Shown here one piece after another: positions 29,159-37,403 of a stretch of DNA of 64,000 bases. The DNA is from Paenibacillus sp. FSL R7-0204. Its GTDB lineage: Bacteria; Bacillota; Bacilli; Paenibacillales; Paenibacillaceae. Within the stretch, counting starts at the first letter, position 1; every line of letters starts with the position of its first letter. The notes under the pieces are model-generated. The model saw nothing but the letters and a program-made list of their open reading frames with translations. It was not told the origin of the DNA and did no database searches. The DNA is taken from NCBI RefSeq assembly GCF_038002225.1, contig NZ_JBBOCA010000001.1, positions 6,882,001 through 6,946,000 of the forward strand, given 5' to 3'. The position numbers and the translations under genes were made by a program.

Positions 29159-29869
29159 TCAATTCACTTGAAAGTTATGTACCAGCACAACCAGCAGTAC
29201 AGCCACCATGATACCGGGCAGCAGGTTAGCTACCTTGATCTTGGTGATCCCGAGCAGGTTCAGCCCAATTCCGATAATCATCACCCCGCCTGTAGCGGTC
29301 ATCTCTGCAATACAGTCGCTCAGCAGCGCATCAGGCACAAACCGGGTAATCTGCGCAGCCAGTAAAGCGATGGCTCCTTGATACAGAACAACAGGAATGG
29401 CCGAGAACATCACACCGATGCCCAGCGTTGAAGTCAGAATCATGGCAATGAAGCCGTCCATAATGGATTTGGCGTAGAGAATTTCATGATTGCCTTTGAT
29501 GCCGCTGTCCAGCGCGCCCAGAATAGCCATGGCCCCTACGACAAACACCAGGCTTGCTGTGACAAAGCCCAGCGAGATACTTCCCCGGTTGCCCGCACCT
29601 ACTCTGCGTTCCAGCCAATCGCCCGCACGGGTGAATTTGTCTTCAATGTTGATCCACTCTCCGGCCACAGCACCGATCACTAAACTTAGAATGACGATGA
29701 GGAAATTTCCGCTTTTCAGGCCCATCTGCACCCCCAGCAGCATAAGCGCCAGTCCAATCGCTTGCATCACAGTGTTCTTCATACTCTCCGGTATCCGCTC
29801 CAGCAGCTTACCCAGCAGAGTTCCGGCAATAATGGCTATTCCATTCACGATTGCTCCGAGCAGTACCAT
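29159..29869 (-). CDS. DUF554 family integral membrane protein
   Basis: A 236-residue polytopic protein with about six or seven hydrophobic helices. The N-terminal GAIVNGIAIIAGTLLGKLLERIP and the later GALDSGIKGNHEILYAKSIMDGFIAMILTSTLGIGV are the conserved stretches of DUF554 (YdfK of Bacillus), a putative transporter family of unknown substrate. Length matches the family. The ATG has GAGGA very close in front, so the start may be a few codons off. It is a single gene between two plus-strand genes. Confidence 0.88.
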   Translation of the reverse strand: MVLLGAIVNGIAIIAGTLLGKLLERIPESMKNTVMQAIGLALMLLGVQMGLKSGNFLIVILSLVIGAVAGEWINIEDKFTRAGDWLERRVGAGNRGSISLGFVTASLVFVVGAMAILGALDSGIKGNHEILYAKSIMDGFIAMILTSTLGIGVMFSAIPVVLYQGAIALLAAQITRFVPDALLSDCIAEMTATGGVMIIGIGLNLLGITKIKVANLLPGIMVAVLLVVLVHNFQVN

Positions 29870-29996
29870 TCCTCAGCAACTCTCCCGTCAATTCTTTTCT
29901 CTCTTAATCTGCATTATAAGGGCAGCTGTCACTATGGAGTCAAGACTATTCTATGCCGGCAGGAATGACAAGCTCCGAGACGCACCCGGCGAAAAA

Positions 29997-30026
29997 TTGA
30001 CAAATTTCGGTTATCGATGGTACGCT
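29997..30026 (+). promoter_or_regulatory. Promoter of the nucleotidyltransferase-like gene
   Basis: TTGACA (29997-30002) and TACGCT (30021-30026), spacer 18 bp. The -35 box is consensus, the -10 weak. Confidence 0.45.
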
Positions 30027-30072
30027 CACTAATATCATTTTTAATAGAACAACTCAGGTAAGGAGCGTCTCG

Positions 30073-31269
30073 ATGACTGACCGGATGATTCTTAATCAGG
30101 CAAGCTTAACCAAAGAAGTCACCCTTATTCTTGCTCTACTGAATTCCGGAAATCCAGATGAGACGGCGCGGAAGCATCCGCAGTTGTTCACAGAGGTGAA
30201 CTGGGACTTATTCGTGGAACTGAACCGGCAGCACAGGGTGTATCCCTACCTTTATTCCAGGCTGAGCAAGATGGAGGAGAAGGTGGTCCCTTCTGACGTT
30301 CTGGAGCAGTTGAAATGGCAATACCGCAGGAATACGGTGCAGATGCTTCAGCTTAGCGGTGAAATGAGCAATATCGCAGGTCAGCTGGCCGAGCTGAATA
30401 TCCGCTGTCTGTTCCTCAAAGGGCCGGTGCTTGGGCAGGAGCTGTACGGAGACCTGTCGCAGCGCACCTCCCGGGATCTCGACTTCCTGGTGCCGATTGA
30501 ACAGCTGGAGGATGCCGAAACCTTGCTGATCCGGCTGGGCTATGAGAAGGAAGACAAGTTCGAGAGCCTGCTTGGCGACTGGAAATGGCGGGAGCATCAT
30601 TCGACGTTCGTGCATCCTGTCAGCAACGTCAACCTGGAACTTCACTGGCGATTAGGACCGGGGCCTGCCAAAGAGCCCGCGTTCGACGACCTATGGCGTC
30701 ATTCCCGGACCAGCAGCACCTTCGGCCAGAATGTCCGCTATCTGGGGCCGGAGGATCTGTTCATGTTCCTGGCTGTACACGGTGCCAGACATGCCTGGTC
30801 CCGGCTGAGATGGCTGCAGGACATCAAGATGCTGTTAATGGGACAGCAGCCGCCCGACTCCGCCAACCTGGTCCGCCTACTACAGCGCTATGATCACAAC
30901 GCCATAGGAGGACAGACGCTGATTCTGGCCAGAGAGCTGCTGGAGACGCCGGTTGACCCGGCGCTGTCCCCGATGATGGACAACCCCAAGGCCCGCAGGC
31001 TGGCACAGGACATTCTGTTCTATCTCCCGCGCATCGTGAATTTGAATACCCCTCCGCTGGAGCCGGAGGTGGAGCAGCATTTCAACCGGTACCTTCCAAG
31101 CATTCTATCCACCCGAAGCCGGATGCTCCGCTCCGCCAGCTTCCTCTATCCCTATGCAGCGGATGCCAAGACCCTGCCGCTGCCGAAGCCGCTGCATTTC
31201 TTGTATTTCCCGCTGCGGCCTTTGCTGTGGAGCTGGCGGAAGGTGACGGGTGCGGAGAAGGAGATGTAG
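30073..31269 (+). CDS. Nucleotidyltransferase-family protein, probable lasso peptide tailoring enzyme
   Basis: A 398-residue protein of the NTP_transf_5 type (PF14907), recognised from CLFLKGPVLGQELYGDLSQRTSRDLDFLVPI (residues about 112-142), where GPVLG and the DLDF pair would be the nucleotide- and metal-binding part, and from LEDLFMFLAVHGARHAW-like downstream wording (EDLFMFLAVHGARHAWSRL). Such genes recur in lasso peptide clusters of Firmicutes beside HPr-kinase-like genes. Here it faces the lasso operon from the opposite strand, its stop 185 nt from the exporter stop, with a shared terminator. It has its own promoter. A role in modifying the peptide is inferred from context only. Confidence 0.8.
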   Translation: MTDRMILNQASLTKEVTLILALLNSGNPDETARKHPQLFTEVNWDLFVELNRQHRVYPYLYSRLSKMEEKVVPSDVLEQLKWQYRRNTVQMLQLSGEMSNIAGQLAELNIRCLFLKGPVLGQELYGDLSQRTSRDLDFLVPIEQLEDAETLLIRLGYEKEDKFESLLGDWKWREHHSTFVHPVSNVNLELHWRLGPGPAKEPAFDDLWRHSRTSSTFGQNVRYLGPEDLFMFLAVHGARHAWSRLRWLQDIKMLLMGQQPPDSANLVRLLQRYDHNAIGGQTLILARELLETPVDPALSPMMDNPKARRLAQDILFYLPRIVNLNTPPLEPEVEQHFNRYLPSILSTRSRMLRSASFLYPYAADAKTLPLPKPLHFLYFPLRPLLWSWRKVTGAEKEM

Positions 31270-31285
31270 GCAGGGACAGCCATAC

Positions 31286-31330
31286 CAAAAAGGCAAGTGC
31301 TGCGTTAGATTAGCAGCACTTGCCTTTTTA
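31286..31330. terminator. Bidirectional terminator between the nucleotidyltransferase and lasso exporter genes
   Basis: A perfect 16-bp stem, AAAAGGCAAGTGCTGC pairing with its complement, with A and T tracts at both ends. Confidence 0.88.
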
Positions 31331-31360
31331 CGGTTTCGGAGCCGGGTGGCGGTCAGCCAA

Positions 31361-31437
31361 TGTAATCGGTTTTTCGATTACATTCGGGCCACACACCCAC
31401 GCAGCACCGAATATGTTCGGTTTTTCGCCTACATTCG
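31361..31437. repeat. Two related sequences 51 bp apart
   Basis: TCGGTTTTTCG followed by ATTACATTCG or CCTACATTCG occurs at 31366 and 31417, exactly 51 bp apart. The first copy also forms a hairpin TGTAATCG / CGATTACA. Confidence 0.65.
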
Positions 31438-31453
31438 CGTTTTAGGTATACCC

Positions 31454-33250
31454 TTATCCAGCCTCTTCCTGCCCCTTCAATAGCCGGCTAAACATGCCGC
31501 CCTTCTCAGAAGCCAGACCGCTGTAGACTCCCTGCTGGATGACCCGGCCCTGGTCGATGACCAGAATCTGATCGGCTCCACGGATTGTGGACAGGCGGTG
31601 GGCAATGACGATGACGGTCACCGAAGCCTTAATCCGCTCCAGCGCCTCTTGAATCCGCTGCTCGTTCTCGGTGTCGAGCGCACTAGTCGCCTCATCAAGC
31701 ACCAGAATCGACGGCTTGCGGATAATAGCGCGCGCCAGCACCAGACGCTGCCGCTCCCCGCCCGACAGGCGGACTCCCCGGTCGCCGAGCAGTGTATCCA
31801 GTCCGTCCGGCAGCCTGCGGACAAAGTCCGCCGAGGAAGCAAACTCCAGCGCCTCCCACAGCTCTGCTTCCTCTGCATCCGGCTTAATCATCATTAGATT
31901 ATCTCGGATAGTAGCGTTGTACAGGAACGGGTCCTGCGCCACATACCCGATGGATCTGCGGTAGGACAGCAGCCGCTCCCCTGTGACCGGCTCACCGTCC
32001 GCCAGGATCTCCCCGTTCTCCGGCTGCATCAGTCCCATGAGCAGATCGACGAGTGTGCTTTTGCCGGCGCCTGAACGTCCGACAATCGCCGTCATCTGCC
32101 GGGCGGGAATCCGCACATTGACGTTCTGGATCGAATATTGCGGCTCGTCCGCATGATAACGGAAATCGACATTTCGGGCCTCCAGACCGCGCTCCAGTGT
32201 CATCGGCAGCACACGTGCTCCGCCTTGATCCGCTTCATGCTCGACAGCAGCCAGACATTCTTCCTGCAGCGATTGCAGTTGTTTGAAGGATGGCACTACT
32301 GAGGCCAGCTGCTCCAGCAGCGACTGTAGCGTCGAGAAGGTTGGCCACAGCCGGGTGAAGACGAGAATGACCAGCAGCAGATTCGGCCCCTGCACTTGCA
32401 TGAACCGGAAGGACACGAAGATAAATACAGCAATCAGCAGCGTGGAGGACAGCTTATACAGGAGCTGGGAGTTAGAGCGCAGGCGTGTGTAGTCGAGCTG
32501 CTCCTGCTTGACCTCGCCGGTGAAGGCATGCAGCCAATCGAGGCGGGACTGCTCCAGATTATTGCTTTTGATGTCCTTGATTCCGTTCAGCTGATCGGTA
32601 ATGCCGCCCAGATACGTCTTGCCCAGCTCTGTGCTGCGGCTGCCCAGCCTCTTCGCCTTACGGATGAACCGCCGGGAGAAGATGGACAGCAGCGCCGCGC
32701 AGACGAGAACCGCCAGTGTCATCTTGGGGGAGAGCCAGAAGGCAAAGGCAATCTGCACCAATGTGAACAACAGCGAAGTGAGCAACTGCAGGAAGCCGCT
32801 GATACCCGCCAGGACTCTGGCCAGCTCGGTGGTCATCATATTGATCAAATCGGAGGTACGCTTCTTCAGAAAAAAAGACCATTGCGCCCGCAGCAATGCG
32901 CCATAAACCTCAACCCGCAGCTGTCTGCCATAGGTCTGCTGAATCTCGACATTGCGGATTGCCACGAACCTTGCGATCAGATTCTGGCAGAGCACAATTA
33001 GAACGTAACTGCCCAGCACCAGCAGCAGTGCTGTGGATTGCGGCAGTTCACTGATGAATCCGAGCATGGGAAGATGGTAGCCAGCCGCAGCGCCGCCCAG
33101 CTGAATGCCGGCCATGCCAAGCATGGGAACCAGCAGCAGAATGGCAGAGCTCTCCAGCAGACCACTGATCACCATGCCAAACAGATTAAGATACAGCTTC
33201 ACGCCCGACAACCGCTGAAGCTGCCGGACGTAGTAGATTATGGCTTGCAT
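31454..33250 (-). CDS. Lasso peptide ABC exporter (fused membrane and ATPase domains)
   Basis: A 598-residue half-transporter expected to export and give immunity to the lasso peptide. Six membrane helices occupy about residues 15-310. The ATPase domain has Walker A VGRSGAGKSTLVDLL, the signature LSGGERQRLVLARA, Walker B SILVLDEATSALD and the switch His in IVIAHRLSTI. It is the D gene of the cluster, last in the minus-strand operon, 13 nt after the B2 peptidase gene. The ATG at 33250 is preferred over the upstream ORF start, which overlaps B2, because GAGGTGG lies just in front of it. Confidence 0.92.
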   Translation of the reverse strand: MQAIIYYVRQLQRLSGVKLYLNLFGMVISGLLESSAILLLVPMLGMAGIQLGGAAAGYHLPMLGFISELPQSTALLLVLGSYVLIVLCQNLIARFVAIRNVEIQQTYGRQLRVEVYGALLRAQWSFFLKKRTSDLINMMTTELARVLAGISGFLQLLTSLLFTLVQIAFAFWLSPKMTLAVLVCAALLSIFSRRFIRKAKRLGSRSTELGKTYLGGITDQLNGIKDIKSNNLEQSRLDWLHAFTGEVKQEQLDYTRLRSNSQLLYKLSSTLLIAVFIFVSFRFMQVQGPNLLLVILVFTRLWPTFSTLQSLLEQLASVVPSFKQLQSLQEECLAAVEHEADQGGARVLPMTLERGLEARNVDFRYHADEPQYSIQNVNVRIPARQMTAIVGRSGAGKSTLVDLLMGLMQPENGEILADGEPVTGERLLSYRRSIGYVAQDPFLYNATIRDNLMMIKPDAEEAELWEALEFASSADFVRRLPDGLDTLLGDRGVRLSGGERQRLVLARAIIRKPSILVLDEATSALDTENEQRIQEALERIKASVTVIVIAHRLSTIRGADQILVIDQGRVIQQGVYSGLASEKGGMFSRLLKGQEEAG

Positions 33251-33263
33251 GGACCCACCTCGA

Positions 33264-33722
33264 TTACTCGGCTTGTAACACCTTTGCGAACTTCTCCACC
33301 ACCACGAAGCCCTGCATAGCGTCATCCCCGGACACATAATGGGCTCCGCTGCGCAGCCAGGCGTGGGCAATCATTTGTCCCTGCTTATCGCGGGCCACCC
33401 CCATATAGAGAGTACTCTCAATGCCCCGCTTCTCCAGCATCTTCAGGGCGGCTACCGCCCGGACCATACAGGTGCTTTTCCAGGGAGTATAGCGGCTCAT
33501 CACCCGAATCGCCTTGGTAATCTGCTGGATGCGGCGAATATCGGAAGCTTTGGATAATGCGGGAGTCTCCAGGGATTTCACCCCAAGCTGCGGGGCTGTC
33601 CTGGCAAAGGGGAATAACAGCTGGATTCGGACCAGCATCAGCCGCCATAATGCCTCGGGAATCAGCGCAAGCAACGCCTTGTCATGCACCAGCAGAAGAC
33701 GGAGCCGCCGGAGGGTCATCAT
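33264..33722 (-). CDS. Lasso peptide leader peptidase B2 (transglutaminase-like)
   Basis: A 152-residue cysteine protease-like protein that should remove the leader from the lasso precursor. The catalytic triad of the family can be read: Cys85 in WKSTCMVRAVAAL, His120 in MIAHAWLR and an Asp in SGDDAM (133-134). The N-terminal half is helical and hydrophobic. In Firmicutes the B protein is split into a leader-binding B1 and this B2. Its ATGATG start overlaps the B1 stop by 4 bp, showing translational coupling. Confidence 0.92.
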   Translation of the reverse strand: MMTLRRLRLLLVHDKALLALIPEALWRLMLVRIQLLFPFARTAPQLGVKSLETPALSKASDIRRIQQITKAIRVMSRYTPWKSTCMVRAVAALKMLEKRGIESTLYMGVARDKQGQMIAHAWLRSGAHYVSGDDAMQGFVVVEKFAKVLQAE

Positions 33723-34024
33723 GGTCCGCTTACGATGGAGACAAGATCCTCATTCAGCAGGTTCTGTACAAAATCAATGACATCCTGCTGCGCCAGCTCT
33801 GCCGGTACCTCAAAGATGTCCTGCATCTTCCCGGCAATCTGCCGAAGCGATACCGGTGAAGCCAATGCTTCCCAGATCACACCGCCGACTTCGCCGAGGT
33901 TGTAGTATTTGCCGTTTTTCACATTCAGCATGACCTTCTCGCCGTCCATGTCACTTGCGATATTGCCTTCCCGTTGAACCAGTACCGAATCCAGCGACAG
34001 CACTTCTGTAATATTCATATTCAT
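33719..34024 (-). CDS. Lasso peptide leader-binding protein B1 (PqqD-like RRE)
   Basis: A 101-residue RiPP recognition element of the PqqD fold: three N-terminal strands (VLVQREGNIASDMDGEKVMLNVKNGKYYNLGEVGGVIWEAL in outline, residues about 14-55) and three helices including RQIAGKMQDIFEV and DVIDFVQNLLNEDLV. It should grip the YxxPxL leader motif of the precursor and hand it to the B2 peptidase and the cyclase. It overlaps the kinase gene by 4 bp upstream and B2 by 4 bp downstream, with AAGGAG 8 nt before its ATG. Confidence 0.92.
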   Translation of the reverse strand: MNMNITEVLSLDSVLVQREGNIASDMDGEKVMLNVKNGKYYNLGEVGGVIWEALASPVSLRQIAGKMQDIFEVPAELAQQDVIDFVQNLLNEDLVSIVSGP

Positions 34025-34959
34025 AAGTTCATCTCCTTCACCTTGGGCATAATCGTCTCCATAATCTTTTCCGTCTGCTGCGGTGCACTGAAGCCCTGCT
34101 CAGGGCGGGTCAGCCGGTACATCGGCAGCCGGTTTACGAACGAGGCCAGCAGCCCGAAGTGCCATTCTCTGACACCCATCGGATCGACCAGCGCTTTTTG
34201 ATAAGTATGATTGTATAAGGTATGAAGCCGGTCCAAGCCGCTTATCGCCTCTACGGCCACCTGCCCGTCCTGCACCACAGACAGTTCAAATATGCCGGCC
34301 AGCGGCAGCGGCTCACTCTGGAACCGGTCATGCACCGGTACGGCGAACTTGGTCTCCCGCTGAAACAGCGGACGGTACGCAGACGAATTCATTCCCAAAT
34401 AGTCCAGGCTCTGCTGCCACAGCTTCTGCTGCGGATAACCTGGAACAGCTAATGGATGTCCATTATGCACCAACACGGGAATAACGTCGTCACTGACCAG
34501 GAGATGTCCCTGATCCATCAGATAGGAGGCAAGCGTGGATTTACCCGCACCTGAACGCCCCACCAGCGCATAGGCCTTATTGTCCAGCACAAGCGAGCTG
34601 CCATGCAGGGCCAATATGCCTTTTTGCATCAATACTACCCCCATACAGCTGCCCAGAATAAACAAGCGGATGCTATCCGGATCTGCGCCTGCTGCTGGAG
34701 AGACTGTAATCGTACTGCCGTTCTGTATAGAAAAAATAGCGGTACCCTTCACCATAAACATCACTTCATGCTCCGCGATACCCAGATTCGGCGTAATCTT
34801 CGATATCGCTTCCCAGCGCTCCGACAGACGGCCTTCAACTACCGACAGGCTCCCTATCCTACCCGGTTGATCCGTACGGGGAAGTTCTGGTAGCGCGAAC
34901 TCACTGAGGATTTGTAGGCCAAAAGCCTTATAACCGTGGCATTGCACTGTGCCAGCCAT
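34021..34959 (-). CDS. HPr-kinase-like lasso precursor kinase
   Basis: A 312-residue kinase of the HPr kinase/phosphorylase superfamily. Walker A is GRSGAGKST at residues 134-142, preceded by LHGSSLVLDNKAYALV, with the metal-binding DD at 157-158 (LLVSDDVIPVL). In the paeninodin system the homologous enzyme phosphorylates the C-terminal Ser of the precursor, and the precursor here also ends in Ser, so the same reaction is likely. No HPr is encoded nearby. The ATG at 34959 is preferred to a GTG at 34968 because the GGAG binding site overlaps that GTG. It overlaps B1 by 4 bp. Confidence 0.88.
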   Translation of the reverse strand: MAGTVQCHGYKAFGLQILSEFALPELPRTDQPGRIGSLSVVEGRLSERWEAISKITPNLGIAEHEVMFMVKGTAIFSIQNGSTITVSPAAGADPDSIRLFILGSCMGVVLMQKGILALHGSSLVLDNKAYALVGRSGAGKSTLASYLMDQGHLLVSDDVIPVLVHNGHPLAVPGYPQQKLWQQSLDYLGMNSSAYRPLFQRETKFAVPVHDRFQSEPLPLAGIFELSVVQDGQVAVEAISGLDRLHTLYNHTYQKALVDPMGVREWHFGLLASFVNRLPMYRLTRPEQGFSAPQQTEKIMETIMPKVKEMNL

Positions 34960-35005
34960 ACTGCTCACTCCATCTCAGTCAATTTCACCCGTTGTCTTGC
35001 GGATG

Positions 35006-35053
35006 ACAAGTGGAAACGGCATTGCCTTCCTTTGAAAGGACGGTACCGTTTCG
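35006..35053. repeat. Dispersed hairpin element, copy 1
   Basis: ACAAGTGGAAACGGC and, on the other arm, TACCGTTTC form an imperfect stem with an inner TCCTTT/AAAGGA pairing. The same element recurs at 63274-63320 with only a few differences. This copy lies in the lasso operon between precursor and kinase. Confidence 0.8.
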
Positions 35054-35077
35054 GAACATTACTTCGGATAAAGGGAT

Positions 35078-35118
35078 AGCCCTGATCCCCCTCCAGCAAG
35101 CTAAGAGGGATTAGGGCT
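35078..35118 (-). terminator. Attenuator-like hairpin after the lasso precursor gene
   Basis: AGCCCTAATCCC pairs with GGGATCAGGGCT (one mismatch) on the minus strand, 20 nt after the precursor stop. The T tract is weak (CCCTTTATCC), so it may only partly terminate, or stabilise the short precursor mRNA. Confidence 0.55.
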
Positions 35119-35137
35119 GAGCGGTAATGCAGGAAGA

Positions 35138-35263
35138 CTAGGAGTGACTAACGATTTCATCTGGATCGGCTTGGAACGCATCGGCAATGGATACCCCTGG
35201 GCCAGCCATAGTCATTTTCACATCCAACACTTCCAATGCAGGCTTGCTGTATTCCTTTTTCAT
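35138..35263 (-). CDS. Lasso peptide precursor, paeninodin-like
   Basis: A 41-residue peptide gene. The leader MKKEYSKPALEVLDV holds the YxxPxL motif read by B1 and ends KMTM with the conserved Thr at position -2. The 22-residue core begins AGPGVSIADAF and ends DPDEIVSHS. Ala1 and Asp9 are correctly placed for a nine-residue macrolactam ring, and the C-terminal Ser fits the kinase encoded next. Paeninodin (core beginning AGPGTS, with DAFQ and DPDE at matching places) is the nearest known peptide. The AGGGGGTGA binding site favours the second of two ATGs (the first is at 35266). It lies 29 nt after the cyclase gene. Confidence 0.93.
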   Translation of the reverse strand: MKKEYSKPALEVLDVKMTMAGPGVSIADAFQADPDEIVSHS

Positions 35264-35291
35264 CATGTCACCCCCTTTCAAGAAACGTCCT

Positions 35292-37217
35292 TCAGGAGAG
35301 CCGCTTCAAAAAGCGGTAGAAAACCAGTCCTCGTGTAAGAAGGCGGAAATCCGTGTTAAAGATTAATAATGGTTCGGGCTCACTACCCAGCCGGTCCAAA
35401 CATCCGGCGAGCCCGGGACGATTCAGATAAGACGAAGTACGGGGGTCTTGAAGCATCTCCCTCAGCTCCTGCTGGAACCTCTGCCACTCGGGCAGCATAC
35501 GTGTAATGCCATCCGCCCCCTGAATCCCGCGCCGGGTCTGGTTAAGCCTGACCTTATCCGGCAGCCGCCCCTCCATCGCCCGGCGGATAAGCGAGCGGTC
35601 CATTCCGTTCTGGACGTATTGCTCCTCAGGCACCGACATACAGAAGTTGATGACACGCAGGTCATTGGTCGCATCCCGGTCCCATACCCTGTACTTCAGC
35701 GACAGCTTGGTCGCCGCCGTTCCGTTCACATTCCAGACATGCGGCTGGCGGAAATGCTCTCTGCGGATATCGTACACGGTCTGGGAAGCAGGCGACTGGT
35801 CCAGCTCCTTCAGCCGCTCCTGCACCCCTGTCCGCCGGGCAAATTCAGGATGGATCAGCTCCGGCGCAGCCTCCTGCTTCCCGGCCATCAGCTGGCCCAG
35901 GGCGGGGAATACCTTGCGCCCGGCAATCTTCAGCATTCTTTTGCGGCTTACTCCCATCGAATGGCTGTACAGCTTATTCTCCCGGTAAAAGCGGAACCAG
36001 CGGAATTCACGCAGCAGCTTCGCCTGGTAATCCAGCGCCGGTCCCCAGGAGATACTCCAGTTGCCCCGTTGTCCGCTAAGCAGCACTCCGGCATTCTTCA
36101 GTCCGGCTTGTTCATATATGCCCCTCAGCCAATAGGAGTTCTCTATGAATTTGTAGGGCATCTCCATAATATCGAGCCATTCGTCGATTTCGCCATAAGA
36201 GCTGCGGTCAGGAAAATTGTAAAAGCTAGGCTCAATGTTCCCGACATAGGCGATGGTCTCCTGAATATATGGACGCTCATCGGTCACCCGCTGGCCCAGC
36301 TTGAAACCTGTAAAGTGATCCAGGGGATACGAGCTGAAGGTGTAAAGTGGCTTGCCGGTGCGGCGAAGCTCCTCCGCTGCAAAGCTTACCACCGCTCCTG
36401 AGTCCAGCCCGCCGCTTAAGTTCGCGCCAGCTTCAAGGTGGGTGCGCAGCCGGTCCCGGACTGCGCGTCCGAACACCTCACGGAGCGCTTCCTCATACTC
36501 GCCATTGCTGCGCAGCCGGAGTGGAGACGGAGTCTGGAAGGTGTAATACCTGGAGAAGGTTATCCCCTTCGCGCTGACTGTCATTGAATGCGCCGGGGGA
36601 AGCTGCTCCACACCCTGATATACTGTGGAGAACATATCCGCGACATCCATCCGGCCCTGGCCCGCCAGATATTCCGAGATCCAGCCTTCATGCAGCGCGT
36701 GTCCGCCATCCATTAGCGTGAGCAATGGATGAATCACGGTGCAAAAGGAGAACTGTCTGCCTGAGCGGTGGAAGTACAGCGTCCGGCTCCCCGAGAAATC
36801 CCTTGCTCCAAACAGCGTCTGCCTGCCGGCATCCCAGATCATGAAGGCAAAATCTCCGACCAGATGCACCGGAGCCTGATCCCCCCATTTCTCATAGGCC
36901 AGAAGAATCAGCAGGCTGTCCGGCATCGACTCCTGATCCTCCCGGACAACCTGAAGTTGTCCAAAGAGCTCGCTGCGGTTATCGATGATGGCATCAGCTA
37001 CGATCGCCAGCTTCCGCTGCGGATCATAATAGGGAAGCACCTCGCCCCGGGACTGCGGAGTAATCCACTGTGCATGGCACCCGAGGAAGAGTCCTTCCGT
37101 ACTCCAGCCCCGGGCATCATCCGCCGGATAACGCTGCAGCTCCTGCATCAGGCGCGGGCCGAGCTCAGGGTCCAGCGGCCCATGCTGCATAGAATAGATC
37201 CCGGCGATTGCACTCAT
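35292..37217 (-). CDS. Lasso peptide cyclase (asparagine-synthetase-like, C protein)
   Basis: A 641-residue homologue of glutamine-dependent asparagine synthetase that should adenylate the Asp9 side chain of the core and close the ring with Ala1. The N-terminal Ntn-amidase domain is present but starts MSAIAGI, so the nucleophilic Cys2 is replaced by Ser and the domain should not release ammonia, as usual in lasso cyclases. The PP-loop is SGGLDS at 268-273. It is the first gene of the minus-strand operon with TGGAGG before its ATG. The 270 bp upstream (37218-37487) is AT-rich with no convincing promoter for this strand. Confidence 0.93.
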   Translation of the reverse strand: MSAIAGIYSMQHGPLDPELGPRLMQELQRYPADDARGWSTEGLFLGCHAQWITPQSRGEVLPYYDPQRKLAIVADAIIDNRSELFGQLQVVREDQESMPDSLLILLAYEKWGDQAPVHLVGDFAFMIWDAGRQTLFGARDFSGSRTLYFHRSGRQFSFCTVIHPLLTLMDGGHALHEGWISEYLAGQGRMDVADMFSTVYQGVEQLPPAHSMTVSAKGITFSRYYTFQTPSPLRLRSNGEYEEALREVFGRAVRDRLRTHLEAGANLSGGLDSGAVVSFAAEELRRTGKPLYTFSSYPLDHFTGFKLGQRVTDERPYIQETIAYVGNIEPSFYNFPDRSSYGEIDEWLDIMEMPYKFIENSYWLRGIYEQAGLKNAGVLLSGQRGNWSISWGPALDYQAKLLREFRWFRFYRENKLYSHSMGVSRKRMLKIAGRKVFPALGQLMAGKQEAAPELIHPEFARRTGVQERLKELDQSPASQTVYDIRREHFRQPHVWNVNGTAATKLSLKYRVWDRDATNDLRVINFCMSVPEEQYVQNGMDRSLIRRAMEGRLPDKVRLNQTRRGIQGADGITRMLPEWQRFQQELREMLQDPRTSSYLNRPGLAGCLDRLGSEPEPLLIFNTDFRLLTRGLVFYRFLKRLS

Positions 37218-37374
37218 GGGTTGACCTCCAGCTGTCTATAATTTCGCTACCGTTTCAGTACTAGGTTCATTACAACAGGTTCTTAATAGTGAACACTTCT
37301 TATTACCTAAGATAACGTTCTTGCCATTAAATGTGAATAGTACCAGAGAGTACTTTTAGGTATCCTTTAGCGTA

Positions 37375-37403
37375 TTGACTACAGTTAAAATCTATGGTAT
37401 TAA
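37375..37403 (+). promoter_or_regulatory. Promoter candidate for the GNAT gene at 37488
   Basis: TTGACT (37375-37380) and TATTAA (37398-37403) with a 17-bp spacer; a further TATAAT occurs at 37428. Confidence 0.5.

Noticed and set aside
35006..35053. The hairpin after the lasso precursor as an ordinary terminator
   Set aside because: It lacks a T tract and is nearly identical to the element at 63274-63320, so it is treated as a dispersed repeat.
35448..36401. A 317-codon open frame opposite the lasso cyclase
   Set aside because: It is a shadow of the cyclase gene, with no domain and no start signal.
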